The notes below the pieces were generated by a model. The model did no database searches and was not told the origin of the DNA. It was given only the letters and a program-made list of their open reading frames with translations. The translations under genes were made by a program, and so were the position numbers. A stretch of 64,000 bases of DNA from the NCBI GenBank assembly GCA_001179505.1, contig CDMY01000802.1, positions 71,662-135,661 on the forward strand. The letters are read 5' to 3'. Source of the stretch: Vitrella brassicaformis. Taxonomy: Eukaryota; Sar; Vitrellaceae. Positions 35,308 through 44,890 of the stretch are shown one piece after another (within the stretch, counting starts at the first letter, position 1; each line of letters begins with the position of its first letter).

Positions 35308-35448
35308 TGCGGTGACACACACGAAACAGCACAGCGAAACACACCGGCCCCAGCAACACAACAACGAGCAAGCACATACAGACGCAAGGAGATGTCGTGT
35401 TCTCTACCTCTGTGCAGCAAGCATGCGTGTATGTGTGTGTCTTGCAGG
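35308..35448. promoter_or_regulatory. Compact divergent promoter of paralogue B and CDPK
   Basis: Only 141 bp separate the two start codons. It is CA-rich toward the membrane-protein side. No canonical TATA box was found. The corresponding space exists, degraded, upstream of paralogue A. Confidence 0.4.
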
Positions 35449-38400
35449 CGTGATGGGCTGCATATCGGCAAAGGCAGCCGACATTGCGAAGAAGGCAGCC
35501 ACACCACTGGTTGGTGCACCCTCGTGCCATGCACTCATTCATCGTGTGTACGTTGTGGGGGCAAAGACGGATGGTGTGGGCGTGTTTGATGCATCCAGGT
35601 GTCGGCAAGGACCGCACTCGGCATACAGGTTAGTACACGTTTGTGTGTATGGATGCGCGGACTGGGAGGGAGGGACACATCATGTGTGTGCCTCCCTGAT
35701 GTGTGTTTAGCCGACGGTGCAGCCCAAGGCCTACTCGGTGGCCATACAGGTGGATCATGACCCATTGTTCAAGGTACAGACACACACATGGATGGATGGA
35801 CGGACGGACGGATGGGTGCACCTGCCTCTCGGTCTGTCTGCGTGTGTCGCTCTGGTTACTGCAGGTGCCCGCTGATGGCGCGCCGTCAACCAGGCGTGCG
35901 AGCAGCCGATTCCTCTCTTCAGACAACGTACCTACACACGGAAGTCGGCACACAGACAGGCGCATACAGAGACACACGTGCGATTGTGTGTGCGTATAGA
36001 TACATGTGGGCAGCATACGGAAGACCGCCCAGACGCAGCTCAGCGACGTCTATGTCATGGGTACGACTTATCTGTGTGTGTGGTCTGATTGTGGACATCA
36101 AATGGGGCATGTGGATGCAGGGAAAAAGTTGGCCAGTGGTGCTTTTGGGACGGTCTATGAGGCGAGACACAAACTGCTGCAGGAGAAGAGGGGTAAAGGT
36201 CTTTTCAATGTGGGTGTCTGCCTTCGTGTCTCATGTTTGTGCTGCGCTGTGCTGTGCTGTGCTTACCCCTCTCTCTGTGTATGTTTGCAGCGATAAAGCA
36301 GGTGGCCAAGGAGGACATCGACACGACTGACTTCATCAGGGAGTGCGCATTCATGAACGAGCTCGACCACCCCAACGTCCTCAAGGTTATCAATCACATT
36401 TCGGATAAAGACAGTTTCTTGCCGCTAATGTGTAATGTGTACGGGCTCCCCCAGGTGCACGAACTCTTTGAAGACGAGGAGAACTACTACTGCGTCATGG
36501 AATTGGCAACAGGCGGGGAGATATTCAAGGCACGAACAGCAATCCCCTTGACCTGCCTTGTGAACGCGTTCCTACACCTCTCTGTGGCTGTGCGTATGTG
36601 TGCAGAGGTTTTTGCAGAGGAACTTCAAAGAGTCGGAAGCAGCGTCGATCCTGAAACAGGCATGGAAGCATACAAGGCCCCTCCAATGCACTGCACGTGC
36701 ACACGTACCCACACGGATTCATTCAACTCATTGGATGCAGGTGCTGAGTGCCGTCAGCTGCTGCCACGACCGATTCATCTGCCATCGGTATGCATACGCA
36801 CATACTTACGCACATACAAACGTGTGGGTGGGTGGATGGATGCATCATGGTCGCACATACGCTGCAGAGACATCAAGATGGAGAACATTCTCTTTGACAG
36901 CGAAAAAGAGCAAATCATCAAAGTGAGAACCTCACAACACGCAGACACTCACAGAGGAAGAGAGTGAAACGCACAGGGCGCACACAGCCGCACGTCCATG
37001 TGTGTGCATACAGCTGATAGACTTCGGCACAGCGATTCGCTACGCGAAGGACAAAGAGAATGCCATGGAGGGCGAATGCGGCACCATCATCTACATGGGT
37101 ATACACACACGCCAAGATGCATACATCCCGGTGTCATTTCTCGTCTCTTTCTGCCGCGATGTGTCTCTCGCTGGCTCTCTGCTCTGCTCATCAGCGCCCG
37201 AGATGTTTTCCGACCGCTATGGTCCAAAGGTGGACGAGTGGTCTTGCGGCGTCATGCTCTACATGATGCTGGTACGCATGGGCACATGCGCATGCACAAA
37301 TAGAGGGACATGCATATGCATATACAGGTGGGCCACCCGCCTTTCTGGGGCGCAGACGATCAGCAAATACGTAAGCGGGGGAGTTAGGAACGCAGGCAAC
37401 CATGGAGACACACACGATGGTGTGTATGTGTATGGCCACAACAGAGGAGAAGATTTTGAATGCGCCTGTGGATTTGTCGGGCACCAAGTGGCTGCCCTTC
37501 ACTCCGGAGTGCAAAGACCTCATCTTGAAAGTAGGTACCCATGCACACACTGGCGAATGAGTGGAGGGAGACACGATTGTCTATGTGCAGTTGCTCGAGC
37601 GAGACCCGTCGAAGCGGATGAGTGCGAGTGATGCACAGAAGCACCCCTGGTAATGATGTCATGTCTCCCAACCAACACTGATCTGAACACGCGTATTCGA
37701 GCGCACATCCATAGGTTTGAGAAACACGAGAAGAGTTCGCCCCAAAGAGTGAAGGAGCAGGTCTTGCTGGCGGCTTTGCACAACATGACCACATTCAGCG
37801 CACCACTGCGGTTCCAACAAGTACACAAGTCCGCACACACTCACATCCCATCACACGTGCGTGTGTGTGTGTGTCTGTAGACGGTGCTGCTGGTGATTAC
37901 GAGACACCTGGTGACCAAGAAGGAGAGCCAAGGTGAGACGAACAACGAGGTGTTCACATTCATTGCCCACTCTTGCATGTCTGCAGATATCTTCGGCGCT
38001 TTCCGCGAGATTGACGAAGACGACAGCGGGGTGCGTGAGCCTGCATCAATGCATTCACTCGTACGTATCCCTCCACTCGTCTGTGATTGCTTGTCCAGCT
38101 GATCAATTTCTCTGAGTTTTGTCAATTCTTCACTTCTTACCTGCCCTATGTTGACGAGACACTGCTCAAGCCTGCTTACCAAGTACGTACACATCGACGA
38201 GAGGTGGCGGGGATAGAGAAACACGCGCCCATGTTCGTGTGCACGGATGGATGGCATACAGGCGATTGATGTCGACGGGAGCGGCACAATCAGGTGGGTG
38301 TCGATGGATGGATGGACCCACATGTATATGTGTGTGTGTGTCGCTCCGTGCATGCTTGTATTGTGTGCGTGCAGCTACACGGAGTTCCTGCAGGCGTCCT

Positions 38401-39678
38401 GCGACCGATCAATCTTGCTCAACAAAGACAGAATACGGGTGTGTCTGCAACTGACACACACACACACACACACACACACACCATGCGAGCAAATGCGTTC
38501 AGACTGCCTTTGCGATGATGGACATCGACGGCGACGGCAGGATATCTGTCGAGGACCTCATGGAAGTCCTCTACCCTGGCAAGAGGTAAGTGCACCCATC
38601 TCTCTCTGTGTACGGGTGCTCCTGTACACGGGTATGTATGTGCACCTGTGTGGACAGCTCGAGCACAGCCCGTACGGACTTTTGCTGCGGGCTGATCAGG
38701 GAAGTCGACAAGTCGCTGAGCGGATACGTCTGTAAGCAATGATCCGGCCCAAACAAACAAAGACAAATGGGTGATCGATTTGTGTCCCAATCGATGATCG
38801 ACCACCAGCTTTTGAGGATTTCCAGGAGTGTCTATCCCAGCTGACGCCCGACGGCAACGTCAAGCTGATGCCTCACAGACGAAGGGCGTCGCTCGCAAGC
38901 CCACTGACAGTATGAATGCAGACCACAGAGGGGAAGAACCCAGTGTGTACAAATCCATCCGTGCAGTTGCCGTCATCGCCGACGAGCTACGCGTCGGTAG
39001 ACTCGCCTCGAAGGAGATGGAGCGTCATGACCGGGGTGAGTGGTGGGGCCGAGCCGAGAGACATGTGTGCACATCTACGCCAGTGTCATGTCTCTATCTC
39101 TCTGTCTGTGTGTTTGTGTGTGTGTGTGTCTGTGTGCAATCAGCCTGACAATATACCCACTTCTCCTGGTACCCAAACCACGAAGAACAGACACATGTGT
39201 ACGTGTCTCTCTCTATGCACACAGCCCGCTCCGAGCGAAGTGCTAAGCCCAGCCCCGCAGCACCGGCCGCAGCATCGGGGTCGCCCAGCTCGTCCAAGCG
39301 CCGCAGAGTCACCGACTCATCAATGGTCATCGGGGCCGTCATGGCCAACCTCGAGGGACGCTCCAACCCCACCAGCCCATACGTGTCGGAGAGACGAATA
39401 CCGCCACTCTCGGCTGATGAAATGCTGCCACCGGTAGGCACAGGGAGAGAGGCATAGAGAGATGGGGCTAGGCAGTCGGGCGTGTATGTGTGGATGATGC
39501 TGTGCAGGTGTCTTCTGTGCAAGGAAAGGGGAGGGCACGGGAGAGGGAGAGGGAGAGGGAGAGTGTGTCGTCGGTCGGGACGGCTGGGAGTGCGTCGATG
39601 GGCCTGCATCCGCACTCGGTCATGATGCCCGTCATCCACAAGGGAGACGACACGCCCGATGTCATGTCGACTGACTGA
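35449..39678 (+). CDS. Calcium-dependent protein kinase (CDPK), more than 20 exons
   Basis: A Ser/Thr kinase activated by Ca2+ through its own EF-hands. The N-terminus MGCISAKAADIAKKA has Gly2 and Cys3, a myristoylation/palmitoylation signal for membranes. Kinase motifs in order are KKLASGAFGTVYEARH, AIKQVAKED (catalytic Lys), ENYYCVMELATGGEIFK, SILKQVLSAVSCCHDRF then ICHRDIKMEN, LIDFGTA, CGTIIYM-APEMF, and DEWSCGVMLYMML. EF-hands: DEDDSGLINFSEF, DVDGSGTISYTEF, DIDGDGRISVEDL, and a degenerate fourth (DKSLSGYV). A disordered tail follows, including an RERERERE run from a GGGAGA repeat (about 39541-39563), ending DVMSTD. Two introns, at 36530 and 36660, seem to have GC donors. Phases match throughout the kinase and EF-hand regions. 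Confidence 0.9.
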
Positions 39679-39986
39679 TATTTGTCCATGAATGTGCACG
39701 ACATGGCGGTGGTGTTTGTTGATATGTTTATCGCGGTGGATTGTGCGCTGCGTCAGTCTATTTATTTGTTGTTGTTGTTGCCGATTTCTGGTTATTGCGT
39801 GATTGTCCCATGTCATGGATATCTTACACGTCAATGTACGTTCCCCCCCCTCAAGTCTCAACTCATGGCGGCAACCCACACGTATCACAACGACACACAC
39901 GTCGCTAGACATCGACACAGTCCTCACGTATGTACAGCTGGGACAGATCGAGCGGGAAAGAGGAGTAAAATCCGACCACTGGCCGA

Positions 39987-41102
39987 TCACTGCTCCATCA
40001 AATGCAGCACCTCTATCTCGTCCGCCATGAAGGCACGCGACCCACCCAGCACCGCATCGCCAAGGCGATCCCTCACTCCCGTGTAGCTACCAGGCATAGA
40101 GAAGTGGGAGATGTACTGACGGCAGCTGCGGATGTCGGCAGCAGTCTTGCCGCCATGGTCACGGCAGCCCAACCCCAGCCACAGACACCCACCGATGGAC
40201 ATACTCGCACTATACGCCCTTTCCTGGCTCCCCGCCACCCACACAGACTGCTGCACTCGTGTGAAATCGATTTTGGTCGGTGTGGCGAAGTGGCCGGCCA
40301 GTGAGAAATGCCACATCACTGTGGTACATGCGGCAATCGTTAGGGCATCGGACAGCAGCAGGCCGGCACTGATGAAGGCGCCGAAGACGTATAGGTCCTT
40401 GCGTATGATGAACACCAGGCCGGTCATGTCGCCCATACAGCGCAGCAGATCGTCATACACTTGTGCCGTCACGCGACGAGCTGACACACACAGCCGGGGC
40501 GGCAGGAGGAGGAATGGCCAGTTACTGATGTTGCAGTCACATGCATACGTCCGATTCGCACCGATAGAGAAGTTTGAGCCCTCTTTTGCCGTCGATCATA
40601 TCAAGCAGGGCAATGTAGTGCGAAGGTGTGAGTGACGTGCCGGCAGGCAGACGGACCTGCACGACACAACCACAAGATGGAATGCGACAATCCACCCACT
40701 GCATGCGAATGCAAAGAATGTTCGTGTGTGAGTACCAGGGCAGCCCTCGTCATCCTGACGATGGCCAACAGGACCCACACCAACACTGAGGCCGACGCGC
40801 GCAGCACGGAGCCGCACACGGACACAATGATCGACACGAGCACGCCGACCAGCGGCAGCACCCACCTGCACCAAGCATCATCGGTCAAGATACAGCATGG
40901 GCATACATGAGTCGATTTTTACGCCTCACCTCTTGACGTTGGCCCGCACAGAGCCTCCCAGTGCACTGGTCTGCACTATCGCCACACACTCTTGTGCCAA
41001 GTAGTTGGGACGCACCGCAGCCTCCTGAGTATTCGCTCTGATCCATCCAGCAGTCGATGCACACACAAAGAGAGAAGGCAGCACTACGCCAGTGTGATGT
41101 CC

Positions 41103-41150
<48 letters not shown>

Positions 41151-41331
41151 CTGTATGCGTGTGAGTACCTGCATGTAGGGCAGCATACAGCACGAAGGCC
41201 GTGGGGGCGGTGGCGGATGAGCTCTCCGACGCACTCCAAACATCCGGAATGTCCTGCATCAACAATGGCGGCATTGACAGGTCCGGCATGTCCACGTCAT
41301 TCAGCTCTGAGAGTCTGTGTGCACCATTCAT
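39987..41331 (-). CDS. TLDc-6: membrane-anchored TLDc protein, apparent frameshift
   Basis: The start MNGAHRLSELNDVDMPDLSM at 41331 opens an exon ending FVLYAALHA. The next exon (PNYLAQECVAIVQTSALGG, then RANVKR) and a membrane exon (WVLPLVGVLVSIIVSVCGS and SVLVWVLLAIVRM) join in phase. Then comes the usual TLDc linker exon VRLPAGTSLTPSHYIALLD, ending LKLLYR. The last exon has a nearly intact TLDc domain (YDDLLRCMGDMTGLVFIIRK, MWHFSLAGHFATPTKIDFT, FMADEIEVLHLMEQ). Its first codons read SSRDGTSV and then stop in the frame set by LYR; one extra base near 40467-40470 would explain this. The copy may be a recent pseudogene, or the base may be an assembly error. It differs from the other copies in having two N-terminal membrane helices instead of a leader. 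Confidence 0.65.
41099..41152. repeat. (CT)n-(GT)n microsatellite in TLDc-6 intron
   Basis: A compound CT then GT run lies inside the first intron of TLDc-6. Confidence 0.8.
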
Positions 41332-41894
41332 TGCTCACTCACCGCATGTCTGCACCTGGGTGTGAGTCTGTGTGTGATAGATAACACACGCCGCACTTGG
41401 GCACACCACCAGAGAGAGGAACCCGCCGCCATCTCTGCAGCCAACAACACACGGAAGTCACACGGATGCAGGGGACCATGAATCATGACGCTTCATCTCA
41501 CCAATTGCCTCTCACATGGGAATGTGCCCTTCCTTCTGCACCAGCCGCATTGCAGATCGGTAGCGTACCTCTAGGCCTCCCTGCCGCCCTCACCTTGGCC
41601 ACGAGTTATCTCTCCACCGCTCGGTGATCACATACGATATGGGAGGGCTGGCTCTCTTAGCTCGCCAGGAAGGAAGCGCTAAGGGCGGGCGGAAACGGAG
41701 AGAAGCCCCTGAGGAAGGGATCTGAGCTGTCCAAGCAGTTTGAGCGCAGAGATCTACTGTATGATGGTTGGCCTGGCCGGAGAGACAGACAGTCACTCAT
41801 CTCTCCCTCTTGTCTCGCTGTTTGTCTATCTGCTGCCTCTGCATCTGGCTGGACTCAACAAGAAGACTCTCTTGACTCTTTTCCCGTCCACGCG
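41332..41894. promoter_or_regulatory. Divergent region between TLDc-6 and MORN gene
   Basis: This contains CTTAGCTCGCC at 41656-41666, a variant of the motif at 14792 and 21385, and GGATCT/AGATCT sites near 41706 and 41751. No coding exon is seen. Confidence 0.35.
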
Positions 41895-43626
41895 ATGGCC
41901 CATCACTCCATGTGTGCTGCTGCACTGCTGATGATGACTCTCAGCTTGGCCTTCATTGACACGCAGGCACAGCATCCCGAGGTGCGCAAAGTCAACACAA
42001 CCACACCGCACACAAACACGCTCTTGTCTGTCTGAGATGATCTGCTATGTGTCTGTGGGTGGTGGTGTTTCCGTCAGGTTGAGGCGATGAAGTCGGCTCG
42101 AGGGGCTGACGGCGCACTGATGTCTGGTCGGCTGAATGGAGGTCCGTTGAGTGGCAATCACACGCCGGTGGGCAGCGCCACCCACGGCACGAGCGGCCCG
42201 CGGATGTTCAAGGAGATGACATTCGACAACGGGGCTGTCTACAAGGGACAGTGGCTCGCTGACCCAAACGTGATGCCGATACACGCACGCACACGCCATG
42301 CGTGACTGCTTCTCTCTCTCTCCGTGTGTGTGTGTCGTGTTGTTGGTTCCTTCAGGGTGACCTTCGCGATGGTTTTGGTGTCCAGACGTGGGCTGACGGG
42401 GCCATGTACGAAGGGCAGTGGGTCAACGACAAGAGACAGGGATACGGCAAACTCGTTGAAGGTAGGCAACTCACACGCAGGGCAGGGCACACAAGTAGAA
42501 AACGTTCCTTCCCACAGCCGACCCGACCTCTCCCTGCCGTTGTGTTGTTTGGTGGGTCTGTCTGCTGGTTAAATCGCTCAGCTGATGGTGACGTGTATGA
42601 GGGGGAGTGGTTTGAAGACAAGGCACACGGATACGGGCTCTACCAACGCGCAGACGGATGCAAGTATGTATGTCATGTGAAGTACACAAAACACCTGCAC
42701 TATTTATGGCTGACTGATGCGTCGCCTCCCTGTCTGGTCTGATGGGGGGATCTTACTGCAAGTACGAGGGTCAGTGGCAATCGGACAAGCAGCACGGGAG
42801 AGGCGTTGAGGAGTGGCCAGACGGCGCCAAGTACCAGGGGCAGTACTCACACGGAAGGAAACACGGAGAGGGCACCTTCACGTGGGCAGACGTGAGCAAG
42901 ACACGCACACGCACACGCACAAGACAGCCAGCAATTGACCATCCCTCCCTGCTCTGTGTGTTGGTGTGTCCTCTGTGTCCCTTAGGGTTCTGTGTATGAC
43001 GGCGGCTTCTACGACGACGACATTGAGGGTTGGGGCGTGTACAAGTGGTCTGACGGTCGCAAGTACGACGGCCAGTGGAAGAAGAACCGCCTGCACGGCG
43101 AGGGCACCTTCACGTGGCCCGACGGCAGATCTTACTCGGGACAGTACGAAAACGACCAAAAGGAGGGAATCGTAAGCAGCCAACCAATGACATACGTGTA
43201 CATCACGGCCGGCCAGTGCGACCGGACCACCTCTCTTATGTTGCCTGCCTGCCTGCCTGCCTGGCTGCCTGCCTCAGGGTACATTCACATGGCCGAGTGG
43301 CAGCAAGTACGTGGGGGGATGGCGCAACGGCAAGCAGCACGGGAGAGGGATCTACACCACAGGTACATATGAAATGGACAAGAGAGAGGACACACGAGAG
43401 CGGCCGTCACTCAGGTTTTCCTCTCCCTTCCTGTTGCTGTGCAGCCAAGGGCGAGAGGCGTGTGGGCGAGTGGGCCGAGGGTCGGAGGGTCAGGTGGTGC
43501 AAAGACGAGGACCCCGACCGCGTGCAGGGTCCTCGGGACTGTCCAGGGAGGGGCGGGACTGTCCATCCATCTGTCCTGTTGTGTCTCTCGTCACTCATTT
43601 TCTCCGTCTTCTATCGCATGATGTGA
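41895..43626 (+). CDS. Secreted MORN-repeat protein with repeat-derived tail
   Basis: Exon 1 from 41895 is a signal peptide ([20 protein letters not shown], then IDTQAQ). About eight MORN repeats follow over several exons: [118 protein letters not shown] and [23 protein letters not shown] repeats bind phospholipids or act as structural scaffolds, for example in the alveolate cytoskeleton. The last exon ends with a hydrophobic tail ([18 protein letters not shown]) whose DNA belongs to dispersed repeat R, as in TLDc-1. Leader plus tail again looks like a GPI-anchor precursor (inference). Confidence 0.83.
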
Positions 43627-43985
43627 GCCGTTTTGTTCGTCGCTCTCGTGAGGCCATCGTGTGGTGTGGGCATGCTGTGAGGCGGTCAACCGGGCCTGCC
43701 TGTCGATTCCCTGTGATGTATACGGCCTCTCTGTCTGACGTTTTCCTGTCAAATATCGTGTATGTGTCTGTCGCCTAACGAGCCAACGAAGCGGTAAGGG
43801 GCTGGTGTAGAGGGCTTGCTGCAGCATGTGGATATCGTAACGTGTGTGGTGTATCCGTGCTCGTGGGTTTATCGACCATGTCCTGAGCTGCGTGGACACA
43901 CTTCAAGCATGCAGACCAGGAAGAATTGATCAATCAATCAATCGTCCATCCACACGGCACATATTGCAATCACGTGGGTTCCACC
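43560..43985. repeat. Dispersed repeats: inverted R fragment and module S
   Basis: The R fragment (about 43590-43760) runs opposite to copies 1 and 2 and supplies the MORN gene stop. Module S (43774-43985) matches the reverse complement of 20497-20690, including TTTATCGAC and TGAGCTGCGTGGACACA. Confidence 0.65.
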
Positions 43986-43986
43986 T

Positions 43987-44083
43987 CACAGACAGACAGA
44001 CAGACAGACACTATCAGCCAGACAGCGGCTGCCTGTCTGTGCCGCTGTCTGTCTGACAGTGTCTGTCTGTCTGTCTGTCTGTG
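43987..44083. repeat. Long near-perfect inverted repeat (hairpin)
   Basis: Arms of about 43 bp (CACAGACAGACAGACAGACA...CAGCGGC and GCCGCTGTC...GTCTGTCTGTCTGTG) flank an 11-base loop, so the sequence could form a strong cruciform or RNA hairpin. Confidence 0.75.
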
Positions 44084-44890
44084 GATGAATGGCATCGAAA
44101 GAATGGACCATAACAGACATCGAAAGAACGGGTTGGCCATCAGCTTATCTCCTGCTGACTGTGGTGCTTGTGCGATCAGCCTTTATTTCATAAGGTCGCA
44201 CACACAGCAAGGCCTCCAGGTATGTATCTTCCTTCATCAATCACTCACTGACGACATCTCACGTTTGGTGAGACACACACACGCAGACGCGGAAAAAAAA
44301 AGATGACACCGACTGCTCTCATGCATCAGGGGCTGGGCGGTTGACAAGAAGGCATTACACCTACCTCATAAACATCGGCCGGGGAAGAAGAGACACTGAA
44401 CCTCGTGAGCCTGTCCCAGACAGCTGTAGCCATTCTGGCTATCTCCTGGCAGAAACAGTCGCTCACTGACGAGGGAATTGGTCATCGACACGCACAGACA
44501 CGCCAAAAACGAATCCCACCGACCGCACTCGTCAATCAGTCATTGCGGTTGGTTGACAAAAACACCACGTCGCGTCACGCACACGCACACGTATTACTCA
44601 TCCAGACACCGACGAACCCCACAGTCACATGATTGTCGGCGGCAGCCACACTCGATGGATGCATCATCGACAAAACTTCTCCCCCGCCCCCCCTCATGCA
44701 TTCGAATCATACGTCCAAGTAACTAACTTGGATGTGTCGATCCATCCATCGGTCTCTCTGGAAAAAATACGTCCACCAGCATCGCATACACTCGACAGAG
44801 GAAAACACTTACACAAAACACACACACGGACACACAAAACACACTCTCACGGACACGGACGGCATACACGAGGCCAGCAAACGCATTTCT
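44084..44890. other. Intergenic, no gene seen
   Basis: CA-rich sequence without a protein-like frame, between the MORN gene repeats and the 3' end of the F-box/LRR-like gene. Confidence 0.45.
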
